DNA of 64,000 nucleotides from Rubrivirga sp. SAORIC476. GTDB taxonomy: Bacteria; Bacteroidota; Rhodothermia; Rhodothermales; Rubricoccaceae. A program made the position numbers and the translations under genes. The notes under the pieces are model-generated. The model did not search any database. It worked only from the letters and a program-made list of their open reading frames with translations, and was not told the origin of the DNA. The number at the start of each line of letters is the position of its first letter. Positions within the stretch are counted from its first letter, which is position 1. Where the stretch lies: the NCBI RefSeq assembly GCF_002283555.1, contig NZ_MVOI01000003.1, positions 642,536-706,535 of the forward strand, written 5' to 3'. This document shows positions 55,193 to 63,382 of the stretch, piece by piece.

Positions 55193-56236
55193 GTGACCCC
55201 CTCCTCCGTGTCTCCTCCCCTCGTCTCGGTCGTCATCGTCACCTGGAATGGACGGCCGCTGCTGGAGCGCTTCCTTCCCAGCGTCCTCGCGACGGACTAC
55301 CCCGCCCTCGAAGTGGTAGTGGCGGACAACGCCTCGGAGGACGGGACGGCAGCCTGGCTCGCCGAAACGTATCCCGACGTGGTGGTGGTCCGCCACGCAG
55401 AGAACGGACTGTTCGCGAAGGGCAACAACGACGCCGTTCCGTCCGCCTCGGGCGACGTGCTGTGCTTCCTCAACAACGACGTGGAGGTCCCGCCAAGCTG
55501 GCTGACGCCCCTCGTCGCTGCGCTGGACGACCCCGAGGTCGTCGCCGTGCAGCCGAAGCTGCTCCAGCACGGCGACCGCACCCGGTTCGAGTACGCGGGC
55601 GCGTCAGGCGGCTTCCTGGACGCGTTCGGCTACCCGTTCACGCGCGGACGCATCTTCGACACCCTGGAGCCCGACATCGGCCAGTACGACGACGCGCGGG
55701 ATGTCTTCTGGGCGACCGGCGCCGCGCTCCTGGTTCGCCGCGAGGCGTTCGAATCGGCGGGGGGGTTCGACGAATCGTTCGGGATGCACATGGAGGAGAT
55801 CGACCTGTGCTGGCGCCTCCAGCGCGCAGGCGGGAGGATCCGCGTCGAGCCCGCGTCGGAGGTTTACCACCTCGGCGGTGCCTCGCTGCCGCAGGGCGAT
55901 CCCCGGAAGATGTTCTACAACATCCGCAACGGGCTCGTGATGCTGGCCAAGAACCTCCCGGCCGCCGAGGCCCGGCGCGTCTTCCGCGCCCGGCGCGTGC
56001 TGGACGCCGTCGCCACAACACGCGCGTGGGTCGGCGGCAACCGCGCCGAGGCAGACGCCATCCGCAGAGGTCGCCGCGAGGCCCTCGCCCGCATCGCCCA
56101 GGTCGCTCCCCCCAGAGACGAGGTGCCGGTCCTCCCCCCCTACCGAGGCAGCATCGTGCTGGATGCGTTCGTGCGGGGACTCCGGCGGTTCTCGGACCTT
56201 CCAGGAAGCCGGTTCGCGTCTGGCTGGCGACGGTAG
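55193..56236 (+). CDS. GT2 family glycosyltransferase
   Basis: 347 residues from GTG 55193. The GT-A fold starts at LVSVVIVTWNGRPLLERFLP and has VVVADNASEDGTAAWL, NDAVPSASGDVLCFLNNDVE (metal-binding Asp), WATGAALLVRREAFESAGGF and MHMEEIDLCWRLQRAGGRIR. Related to rhamnosyl- and similar transferases that build cell-surface glycans in the cytoplasm or at the inner membrane. An upstream in-frame ATG at 55058 would add a low-complexity segment and cross the promoter-like box, so the GTG is preferred. No other glycan genes adjoin. Confidence 0.9.
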   Translation: MTPSSVSPPLVSVVIVTWNGRPLLERFLPSVLATDYPALEVVVADNASEDGTAAWLAETYPDVVVVRHAENGLFAKGNNDAVPSASGDVLCFLNNDVEVPPSWLTPLVAALDDPEVVAVQPKLLQHGDRTRFEYAGASGGFLDAFGYPFTRGRIFDTLEPDIGQYDDARDVFWATGAALLVRREAFESAGGFDESFGMHMEEIDLCWRLQRAGGRIRVEPASEVYHLGGASLPQGDPRKMFYNIRNGLVMLAKNLPAAEARRVFRARRVLDAVATTRAWVGGNRAEADAIRRGRREALARIAQVAPPRDEVPVLPPYRGSIVLDAFVRGLRRFSDLPGSRFASGWRR

Positions 56237-56243
56237 AGCGCCC

Positions 56244-56291
56244 ACGCTCCGGTCACCTCACGAGGCAGGAGGCCCCGACCGGGACCAGCGT
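56244..56291. terminator. Inverted repeat between convergent genes
   Basis: ACGCT-CCGGTC (56244-56254) pairs with GACCGG (56277-56282) and AGCGT (56287-56291), with a small bulge. It lies just after the glycosyltransferase stop (56236), before the stop of the minus-strand EamA gene. Confidence 0.5.
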
Positions 56292-56293
56292 CC

Positions 56294-57175
56294 TCAGGCG
56301 TCCTTCGACGTGACCACTGCCGCGATGGCCGCGAGCACCACCACCATCCCGACCACGCCGAGCGACGTCGGCACCTCACTGAAGACGACCAGGGCGACGG
56401 TCGACGCGAACACGGGCTCAGAGAGGCTCAGCAGGCCGATCAGCGCGGCGGGCAGGTACTTGAGCGCGTAGGCGAACGACCCGTGGCCGAGGAGTCCCGG
56501 CCCAATTCCCATCGCGATGGCCAGCAAGGCGATGGGCCAGGGCAGCCCGAGCGGCACGCCCGCCACCCACACCCCCACCAGACACGTCACCGCGGCGGCG
56601 CCGTTGAGGAGCGCGAAGTAAGCCACGAATGAGGTCCGCTGGCGGACCGAACGGCCGATGAGGAGGTAGACCGACACCAGCACCGCCGCGCCGAGAGCGA
56701 GGCTGTTGCCGAGCGCCGGGTTCGGGTACATGCCGGACCCGGAGCCTTCGCTGAGCCCGATCATCACCGCACCGACCACGGCGACGCCGATGGCCGCCGC
56801 CGTGCGCCGCGATGGACGCTCCGACAGGAAGACGGCGCCCAACACCGCGATGAAGACCGGACTCGTGGTGACCAGCACCGACGCGCTGGCGACGCTCGTC
56901 AGCTGGACCGACACGATCCAGGCCATGAAGTGGAGCCCCAGCAGGACGCCCGCGCCGAGCACCAGGGCCCACTCGCGCAGCGAGAACGCAGCCACCTCGG
57001 CGCGCGACTGGGCCAACGCGACTGGCGCGAAGACCGCCGTGACGGCCATGGTGCGCCACGCGGCGAGCGTCAGCGCCGGCACGTCGCCCGCGAGCCGGAT
57101 CAGGATGGGCGACGAGCCGACGGCCAGCAGTCCGAGCCCCACCAGGATCCAGACATGCGCCGGAGCCTTCGCCAC
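56294..57175 (-). CDS. EamA/DMT-family transporter
   Basis: 293 residues from GTG 57175. About ten hydrophobic helices in two EamA halves: LAVGSSPILIRLAGDVPALT with AAWRTMAVTAV, and GNSLALGAAVLVSVYLLIG with PGLLGHGSFAYALKYLPAAL and SEPVFASTVALVVFSEVP. Such permeases move small metabolites; the substrate is not predictable. The GTG overlaps the stop of the DUF4293 gene by one base (TAGTG), so the genes are coupled. No better ATG exists. Confidence 0.9.
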   Translation of the reverse strand: MAKAPAHVWILVGLGLLAVGSSPILIRLAGDVPALTLAAWRTMAVTAVFAPVALAQSRAEVAAFSLREWALVLGAGVLLGLHFMAWIVSVQLTSVASASVLVTTSPVFIAVLGAVFLSERPSRRTAAAIGVAVVGAVMIGLSEGSGSGMYPNPALGNSLALGAAVLVSVYLLIGRSVRQRTSFVAYFALLNGAAAVTCLVGVWVAGVPLGLPWPIALLAIAMGIGPGLLGHGSFAYALKYLPAALIGLLSLSEPVFASTVALVVFSEVPTSLGVVGMVVVLAAIAAVVTSKDA

Positions 57176-57591
57176 TAGCGGAGACGGTCCATCGACCGGA
57201 TCTTCTCGATGTCCTTGGTCACGCCCTGCCGCGCCATCCGCAGCAGCACGTAGGCCACGATCGGCTGCATGGCGACGAGGTAGTAGCCCACCGGGGCCTG
57301 GAAGTCTCCGCTGTCGAAGGCGAGGTAGAGCCCCACCAGCACCACCACGACCAACACGAGGTCGAGCCACTGCGCGGCGTAGATCACCTTGCGCTGCAGC
57401 TCGCGGTTCTTGTAGAGGGCGACCGACACCAGGGCGACGAGCGCGGTCACGCCCGCCAGGGCGTATCCGACCACACCGAGCCACGCCCGTTCGGCCGCGA
57501 TGGCCGCGGCCCAGGTCTCCCCGAGGCCGACGAAGAGCGCCAGCAGGAGCGCGCCGGCGACGAGATAGAGGGTCTGGATGCGCTGGATCAT
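57175..57591 (-). CDS. DUF4293 family membrane protein
   Basis: 138 residues, four membrane helices. MIQRIQTLYLVAGALLLALF is the family N-terminus and RKVIYAAQWLDLVLVVVVLV follows the usual KNRxxQ stretch. The family is confined to Bacteroidota and has no known function. It shares one base with the EamA gene and lies 37 bases from the dehydrogenase gene upstream. Confidence 0.92.
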   Translation of the reverse strand: MIQRIQTLYLVAGALLLALFVGLGETWAAAIAAERAWLGVVGYALAGVTALVALVSVALYKNRELQRKVIYAAQWLDLVLVVVVLVGLYLAFDSGDFQAPVGYYLVAMQPIVAYVLLRMARQGVTKDIEKIRSMDRLR

Positions 57592-57628
57592 GCCGATGTG
57601 CGGAGAGCGTGCGGGAAGGAGCGGCGGG

Positions 57629-58648
57629 CTACGCCGCGACGTGGGCGCGGACCCGCTCGGCTACGGCGTCGCCGAACGCGGCCGTCGTGGCCGTGCCGCC
57701 GAGGTCGCCCGTCAGCTTGGACGGATCGGAATACACGTCGTGGAGGGCGAGACGGACCGCCTCGGCAGCGGCGTCCTCGCCGAGGTGCTTGAGCATCATC
57801 TCGCCGGAGCGGATGACGGCAGTCGGGTTGGCGATTCCCTGCCCCGCGATGTCGGGCGCGGAGCCGTGGACGGCCTCGAACACGGCGCAGTCCGCACCGA
57901 TGTTGGCCGAGCCGGTCACGCCGAGCCCGCCGACGAGGCCGGACATCAGGTCGGAGAGGATGTCGCCGAACAGGTTCGTGGTGACGATCGAGTCGAAGTC
58001 CTGCGGATGGATCACGAGTTGCATCGCCATGTTGTCCACGATGCGGTCGTCGAAAGCGATGTCCGGGAAGTCCGACGCGATCTCCTTGCCGATGGAGAGG
58101 AACATGCCGCCGGTCTCCTTCAGGATGTTGGCCTTGTGGACCAGCGTGAGCCGCTTCCGGCCGCGCCGCTGGGCATCCTCGAAGGCGAACCGGATGATGC
58201 GCTCGCAGCCGCCGCGCGTCGCCCGCGCGATGGAGTCGGCAATCTGGTTCTTCTTGTCGAAGTACTCGATGCCTGCGTAGAGGCCCTCCGTGTTCTCACG
58301 GTAGAGCATCAAGTCGACGCCCTCGAACGGCCCGTGCGTGTTGGGCAGCGTCTCGCAGGGACGGATGTTGGCGTACAGGTCGAAGTGCTGCCGGATGCGG
58401 ACGTTGATGCTCCGGAATCCTGTGCCGACCGGCGTCGTGAGCGGCCCCTTGAAGGCGAGGCGCGTCCGGTCGATGGAGTCGATCGTGGCCTGAGGCAGCG
58501 GGTCGCCACCGTCCTCGAAGGCTCCCATGCCCGCCTCCTGCCGGTCCCAGTCGAAGACAACCCCGGTCGCCTCGATGACCTTCACGGCCGCGTCAATGAC
58601 TTCAGGCCCGATGCCGTCGCCAGGAATGAGAGTTGCGGAGTAGGCCAT
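57629..58648 (-). CDS. NAD-type isocitrate/isopropylmalate dehydrogenase
   Basis: 339 residues. ATLIPGDGIGPEVIDAAVKV, the substrate stretch LMLYRENTEGLYAGIEY, TLVHKANILKETGGMFL (catalytic Lys), DDRIVDNMAMQLV and VTTNLFGDILSDLMSGLVGG, then FEAVHGSAPDIAGQGIANPT are all kept. The YRENTEGLYAG form is that of NAD-dependent isocitrate dehydrogenases (mitochondrial-like) or homoisocitrate dehydrogenase rather than LeuB. It probably works in the TCA cycle. No leu gene adjoins. A TAGCTTC box precedes it. Confidence 0.92.
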   Translation of the reverse strand: MAYSATLIPGDGIGPEVIDAAVKVIEATGVVFDWDRQEAGMGAFEDGGDPLPQATIDSIDRTRLAFKGPLTTPVGTGFRSINVRIRQHFDLYANIRPCETLPNTHGPFEGVDLMLYRENTEGLYAGIEYFDKKNQIADSIARATRGGCERIIRFAFEDAQRRGRKRLTLVHKANILKETGGMFLSIGKEIASDFPDIAFDDRIVDNMAMQLVIHPQDFDSIVTTNLFGDILSDLMSGLVGGLGVTGSANIGADCAVFEAVHGSAPDIAGQGIANPTAVIRSGEMMLKHLGEDAAAEAVRLALHDVYSDPSKLTGDLGGTATTAAFGDAVAERVRAHVAA

Positions 58649-58670
58649 AGGATGCGAGACGAGGAGACAG

Positions 58671-58677
58671 GAAGCTA
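58671..58677 (-). promoter_or_regulatory. Promoter -7-like box TAGCTTC before the dehydrogenase
   Basis: On the minus strand TAGCTTC lies 22 bases before the ATG at 58648; identical to the box before the TonB receptor gene. Confidence 0.4.
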
Positions 58678-58833
58678 GACGGGGCCTGTGGGGCCTCGGC
58701 ATGGAGTCCGGGCGAAACGCAGCGTCCCAGTTCCGGTGCCCGGCCCCGAGCATCTGTGCGCGGACTTCGCCGGGGAAGGCGCTCGTCGCCAGCCTCCCCT
58801 GCTGAGGCGAGCGGCAGCATGAAGCCACAAACG

Positions 58834-58866
58834 AAAACCGGGACGCCCCGCGTGGAGCGCCCCGGT
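58834..58866 (-). terminator. Rho-independent terminator of the ExbB/ExbD operon
   Basis: On the minus strand ACCGGG and GCGC pair with GCGT and CCCGGT, followed by TTTT (plus-strand A at 58834-58837). It starts 22 bases after the stop of the last ExbD gene. Confidence 0.8.
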
Positions 58867-58888
58867 CGGGATCGGTCGGAGTCGAGTG

Positions 58889-59338
58889 CTACTCGGCCTC
58901 GCGAGAGGTCGAGTAGTTGACGCGGAGCGCCTCGGCCTCGCGCAACTCCTGCTGCACATCGTAGAGAAGACCCGTCTCCACGTCACGGTCGACGCGCATC
59001 GAGACGATGGTCCGCGGCTCGGTGCGGAGGGCGGCGTACATCGCCTGGCGAATCTGGGGCAGCTCGCGGACGATGGCGTCGTCGATCTGCACCGCTGGGT
59101 CGCCGAGGCCGGACTCCAGCTTCTCGGGCCCGATGTAGACGTACTGAATGAGTCGCTTCTGGTCGATCTTCTCGATGGCCTCGGCCGCAGGGATCGAGAC
59201 GTTGACGAGCAGCTCCGTCTCGCGGAGCACCGTCGTCACCATGAAGAAGATCAGCAGCATGAAGATGATGTCCGGCAGCGATGCTGTCGGGATCTCCTGC
59301 TTCGTGTTGGCGCTCTTCTTCTTGAAGTGGGCGGACAT
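58889..59338 (-). CDS. ExbD/TolR-type biopolymer transport protein (1)
   Basis: 149 residues. One membrane helix after a basic N-terminus: PDIIFMLLIFFMVTTVLRET carries the conserved membrane Asp23 that binds protons. The periplasmic part is about 100 residues. With ExbB it should use the proton gradient to energise TonB receptors or a related device. Last gene of the module. Confidence 0.92.
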   Translation of the reverse strand: MSAHFKKKSANTKQEIPTASLPDIIFMLLIFFMVTTVLRETELLVNVSIPAAEAIEKIDQKRLIQYVYIGPEKLESGLGDPAVQIDDAIVRELPQIRQAMYAALRTEPRTIVSMRVDRDVETGLLYDVQQELREAEALRVNYSTSREAE

Positions 59339-59428
59339 AGAGGGGATGCGTGAAAGGTGATGAGTGACGGGGTTGGAGCGATGAAGGGCCGAGGCGACGT
59401 CGAGTCACCCGATCCCTTCACCCCTCAC

Positions 59429-59998
59429 TCAATCGGGATCCGGCTCGGCGAGGGAGATCTTGAGCGGGTAGCGCTCCGCGATCACGTCCGGCTCGGTCTC
59501 CCCGGTGTCCGGGTCCTCGGCCAGTCGGGCCTTGTACTCGCCGTACGGCATGCCGAACTCCTGCTGCGCCGCCTGATCGCGGACATCGTTGTACGCCGAC
59601 TTGATCTCGTCGAGGACCGCGATGTAGGTCTCGTACGGGAGGCCACGCTTGGTCTTGAACGACGTGACCGCCTTGTCGGGGGAGGTCGAGAGCTGGGGCT
59701 CGCGCCCGTTGTTCAGGATGTGGCGCTTCACGATGTCGCGGATGGCCGCGACGTTCGTCACCTCGTTGTCGATCAGCACGACGCCGTTGGCGTTGACGAG
59801 GACGTTGAGGAGGTTGCGCTGGTTGATCTCCGGCGGCTCCTGCTCGTCGAGCTTCGGCGGGAGCTGCATGTAGATCCCCTTGTCTGCGTTGATCGTCGTC
59901 GTGACGAGGAAGAAGATCAGCAGCAGGAACGCGATGTCGGCCATCGAGGACGATGGGATCTCAGCGTCGCGCTTCTTGCGGGGCTTGAGGAGCGGCAT
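59429..59998 (-). CDS. ExbD/TolR-type biopolymer transport protein (2)
   Basis: 189 residues, longer than its neighbour. IPSSSMADIAFLLLIFFLVT has the membrane Asp. The periplasmic domain (LDEQEPPEINQRNLLNVLVN) has an extra 40 or so residues, as in many Bacteroidota where two different ExbD proteins follow one ExbB. They may form a heteromeric stator. Confidence 0.92.
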   Translation of the reverse strand: MPLLKPRKKRDAEIPSSSMADIAFLLLIFFLVTTTINADKGIYMQLPPKLDEQEPPEINQRNLLNVLVNANGVVLIDNEVTNVAAIRDIVKRHILNNGREPQLSTSPDKAVTSFKTKRGLPYETYIAVLDEIKSAYNDVRDQAAQQEFGMPYGEYKARLAEDPDTGETEPDVIAERYPLKISLAEPDPD

Positions 59999-60082
59999 GG
60001 GGTCGAAGAGAGAAGTCCGCGGAGAGAACGGCGGGCCGGGGCCGGTCGCGTGGAGCGCAGCGACGTGCCTCCACGCGATCGG

Positions 60083-60349
60083 TTACGAGAACAGGCTCCG
60101 GGCGCCCGAGATGATGAGCGCGAGGAAGCCCGAGAGCGTCAGCGAGAGCGCGGTCGCAACCGCGGCGCCGGTGGCCGTCCCGTCGACCGCGTACGCGATG
60201 ACGAAGATCAGGACCGGGAGGGCGAAGGCAGCGAGGCCGAGCTTGCTCTGGCTGAGCACGGTGCCGGCGTTCTTGAGCCCGAACCCGACCATCATCAGCA
60301 GCGAGACCGCGATGAGGACGAGGACGAGATAGATGAGGGCAGTAGCCAT
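60083..60349 (-). CDS. Small membrane protein between ExbB and ExbD
   Basis: 88 residues with three hydrophobic helices (LIYLVLVLIAVSLLMMVGFG, LAAFALPVLIFVIAYAV, AVATALSLTLSGFLALIISG). Not recognised as a named family. It lies between ExbB (75-base gap) and ExbD on the same strand, so it is part of the module and may bind the complex. Confidence 0.85.
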   Translation of the reverse strand: MATALIYLVLVLIAVSLLMMVGFGLKNAGTVLSQSKLGLAAFALPVLIFVIAYAVDGTATGAAVATALSLTLSGFLALIISGARSLFS

Positions 60350-60383
60350 CAGGAAAGGAGGGGCTGGAGGAGGCGGCCGCTCG

Positions 60384-60408
60384 GCCTCGGCGGGGACACC
60401 GCCGAGGC
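60384..60408. repeat. Hairpin between ExbB and the small membrane protein gene
   Basis: GCCTCGGCGG and CCGCCGAGGC form a perfect ten-base stem with loop GGACA. Member of the CCTCGG family. It may lower expression of the downstream ExbD genes or protect the ExbB mRNA end. Confidence 0.6.
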
Positions 60409-60424
60409 GAGCAGAGCCGCTTGC

Positions 60425-61198
60425 TTACGAGAGGTCGGCGCCCGTCATGTCGGGGCCGGTGCCCAGCTCGCCACCGGCGCGCGGGAGCGTGCCGCGGGCG
60501 GAGCGGCCCGAGAGGGCCGGGCGGCCGACCGACATCATCGCCAGCGAGTCGATCAGCTCGACCGAGGCCTCCTCCATGTCGGCCGTGATGCGGTCGATCT
60601 TGGAGACACAGTAGTTGTAGAACACCTGCAGGATGATGGCGGCGATGAGGCCGAAGACGGTCGTGAGGAGGGCGATCTTGATGCCTCGGGCCACGAGCGA
60701 CGGCGAGATGTCGCCCGCCGCCTCGATGGCGTCGAACGCCTCGACCATGCCGACGACCGTCCCGAGGAAGCCGAACATCGGCGCCAGGGAGATGAAGAGC
60801 GAGAGCCACACGAGGCCGCGCTCCAGGAAGCTCATCTCGATGGAGCCGTACGAGACGACCGCCTTCTCGACGGCGTCCATGCCCTCGTCGAAGCGCGTCA
60901 GGCCCGCTTGGACGACGGACGCGACCGGGCCGCGGGTGTTGGCGCAGATCTCCTCGGCTGCAGCGACGCCCTGCGGCCCGCTGTCGAGGGCCTCCTTGAC
61001 GCGCGCCATGAACTTCGGCGCGTTGATGTCCGAACGGTTGAGCGACAGGATGCGCTCGAAAGCGATGGCGAGGCCGATGATCAGCGAGATCAGCACGGGC
61101 CACATGTAGTTACCGCCCTCGTTGAAGCGGTAGACGAGGTCGTTGGCGAAGCCGTTGGAGGCGGCCTCCTGCAGAAGGAGCAGGGCGGAAAGCGTCAT
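60425..61198 (-). CDS. MotA/TolQ/ExbB proton channel family protein
   Basis: 257 residues. Three membrane helices: MWPVLISLIIGLAIAFERIL, LVWLSLFISLAPMFGFLGTV and ALLTTVFGLIAAIILQVFYN, with the conserved LAPMFGFLGTVVGMVEAF and TTVFGL segments that form the channel. The cytoplasmic loop lies between helices 1 and 2. First gene of the four-gene module. The last 30 residues are a flexible polar tail. Confidence 0.95.
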   Translation of the reverse strand: MTLSALLLLQEAASNGFANDLVYRFNEGGNYMWPVLISLIIGLAIAFERILSLNRSDINAPKFMARVKEALDSGPQGVAAAEEICANTRGPVASVVQAGLTRFDEGMDAVEKAVVSYGSIEMSFLERGLVWLSLFISLAPMFGFLGTVVGMVEAFDAIEAAGDISPSLVARGIKIALLTTVFGLIAAIILQVFYNYCVSKIDRITADMEEASVELIDSLAMMSVGRPALSGRSARGTLPRAGGELGTGPDMTGADLS

Positions 61199-61404
61199 GG
61201 GTGAGTACCTCGGGTGGGGAAACGGGTGGGGTCAGGAGGGCCGCCGGGTGCTGGCCCCGGAACGATCGGGAAAGGGCGACGCGATGGCGCCAGACGTGGA
61301 CGGCAATATCCCTCCGCCCTCCTGGAATGTCAACGCGCCACGAAGGCTCTCTGTCGGTGGCGCTTCCGAGAGAGACCCCAGACGCGCTCGAAACCCCAGA
61401 CACA

Positions 61405-61437
61405 CGGGCCCCGGAGGAGTTGCTCTCCCGGGGCCCG
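61405..61437 (-). terminator. Hairpin after the S41 protease gene
   Basis: CGGGCCCCGG (61405-61414) pairs perfectly with CCGGGGCCCG (61428-61437). On the minus strand it begins 25 bases after the protease stop (61462). No clear T-run follows. Confidence 0.65.
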
Positions 61438-61461
61438 AGACCTGACAACCAATGGAATCCC

Positions 61462-63159
61462 CTACCGCGAGACCTGCGCGAGCTGGTCCGCGTCGCGCCA
61501 GTGGGCCATCGCCTCGCGGATCGCCGGGTCGATCTGGCCGACAACCGGGTAGAACGCCTCGGCGTCGAACAGACGGCGTGCCATGAAGGCCCGGATGCGG
61601 GTCTCGATGTCGACGCGCGCAGCCAGCGCCTCGCTGCGCACGAGCACGTCCTCCTCCTCCTCGTCCGGCCGGGAGGCGACGACGGGCGTCCCTTCGCGCT
61701 CGACGAAGTCCAGGAAGCGATTGAAGTCGGCGTCCGACAGACGGTAGTTGCGGACGAACTCGGCCTCGCGGCCCTCCCACTGCGACCGGAACGCGTCGCC
61801 GCGACGCTCCAGGTCCACGCGTGCGAAGTTGTTGTCGAGGTTCTTGCCGATCACCGTGCGGAGCGCCGCCGAGAGCGTGTCCACGGCAACGATGTAGTCC
61901 GGAAGGATGCCGCCACCGCCGAAGACGGTGCGGCCGTTGGCGGTCGCGAAGGTGAGCGAGTCCGGGACTTGCGCCCCGAAGACGGCGGCATCCACGCGTC
62001 CGCCCGACGCGACCAGGTCGCCCTCGATGCCTTCCCGGAGCTCGACCTTGGACGCGAAGTAGTCCTCGTCGCTCTCGCCGACCTCGTAGGGCGTCTGGAT
62101 GAGGCGTCCCGACGGCGTGTAGTACCTCGACACGGTCATCTGGAGGACGCTGCCGTCGGTCATCGGGAACTGCTGCTGGACGAGGCCCTTGCCGAACGAC
62201 CGGCGGCCGATCAGGTAGGCGCGGTCATGGTCCTGCAGCGCGCCCGCGACGATCTCGCTGGCACTCGCCGAGTTCTCGTCGATCAGCACGATCACCGGGC
62301 CGCCCTCGTAGATGCCGCCCGCGGTGGCGCGGTACTGACGGCGGTTGGATGGGTGGCGGCTCTCGGTGTAGACGATCATCTCGCCCGCGCCCAGGAACTC
62401 GTCGGCGATCTCGTAGGCCTGGTCGAGCAGGCCGCCCGCGTTGCCGCGGAGGTCGAGCACGAGGCGCGTCATGCCCTGGCCCTGCAGGTCGCGGATGGCG
62501 TCGCGGACCTCGTCGTGGCTGGTCCGCGCGAAGCGCTGCAGCTTGATCAGGCCCGTCTCGTCATCGACCATGTAGGACGCGATGACCGTGTTCAGCGGAA
62601 TCCGGTCGCGGATGATGCTGTAGTCGAGCGTCTCCCGGTAGCCGGGTCGCTTCACGACGATGTCCACGGACGTGCCGCGCGGCCCCTTGAGGCGGCTCTG
62701 CACGCCGTCGGCGTCGATGCCGACCGCGGTCTCGCCGTCGATCTCGATGATGCGGTCGCCCGGCTGGAGGCCCGCCTCGTCGCTCGGTCCGCCCGCGATG
62801 GGCATTAGCACGACCAGCGTGTCGGCTTCCGCGCGGCCTTCGACGAACTCGTAGTAGATGCCGACGCCCTCGAAGCTGGCGTCGAAGCTCTCACGCACGC
62901 GGCGCATCTCGTCGGACGAGATGTAGATCGAGTGGGGGTCGAGTCCGGCGAGCATGCCCTCGATGGCATCCTCGGCCAGCTCCGACGAGTCGACCTGCTC
63001 GACGTAGGCCCGGGTGATGTACTCGTAGGCCTCCTCGATCTTGCGGAGTTGCTCCATCTCCTCGGAGCCGGAAACGGCGTCCTGGACCTGGACGCCGACG
63101 AGAAGACCGACGGCCAGTAGACCGGCGCCGAGGAAGGGAGTCAGGCGGATGCGGGGCAT
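61462..63159 (-). CDS. ctpA: S41-family C-terminal processing protease
   Basis: 565 residues. Signal anchor (LTPFLGAGLLAVGLLVGVQV), helical start (EAYEYITRAYVEQVDSSELA), a PDZ domain (GPSDEAGLQPGDRIIEIDG) and the protease domain with LVLDLRGNAGGLLDQAYEIA. The Ser is in ENSASASEIVAGALQDHDRA and the Lys in GRRSFGKGLVQQQFPMTDGS. It trims or degrades periplasmic proteins. A 150-residue C-terminal domain follows the protease, as in longer Bacteroidota forms. ATG 63159 gives the signal sequence; the frame is open further up. Confidence 0.94.
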   Translation of the reverse strand: MPRIRLTPFLGAGLLAVGLLVGVQVQDAVSGSEEMEQLRKIEEAYEYITRAYVEQVDSSELAEDAIEGMLAGLDPHSIYISSDEMRRVRESFDASFEGVGIYYEFVEGRAEADTLVVLMPIAGGPSDEAGLQPGDRIIEIDGETAVGIDADGVQSRLKGPRGTSVDIVVKRPGYRETLDYSIIRDRIPLNTVIASYMVDDETGLIKLQRFARTSHDEVRDAIRDLQGQGMTRLVLDLRGNAGGLLDQAYEIADEFLGAGEMIVYTESRHPSNRRQYRATAGGIYEGGPVIVLIDENSASASEIVAGALQDHDRAYLIGRRSFGKGLVQQQFPMTDGSVLQMTVSRYYTPSGRLIQTPYEVGESDEDYFASKVELREGIEGDLVASGGRVDAAVFGAQVPDSLTFATANGRTVFGGGGILPDYIVAVDTLSAALRTVIGKNLDNNFARVDLERRGDAFRSQWEGREAEFVRNYRLSDADFNRFLDFVEREGTPVVASRPDEEEEDVLVRSEALAARVDIETRIRAFMARRLFDAEAFYPVVGQIDPAIREAMAHWRDADQLAQVSR

Positions 63160-63382
63160 AGCGTGCGGCGAGTGCGAATGCCTGCCCAACGGACGGAGGC
63201 TGGCGTTGGTGCGAGTACGGTGGAACACGGAGGCGGTTCGTCGTTCGTCCACAAAATAGGCGCGCGGGCGGAACCCCCGAGGGGAGGGCATCGGCGACGG
63301 GTGCGGAGGTGTGGAACAGGATCGCGGACCGGAACCTTTCCCGGCCCTCCGTTGAACCCGTCTCCCCCTCGCCCCGTCGTCC

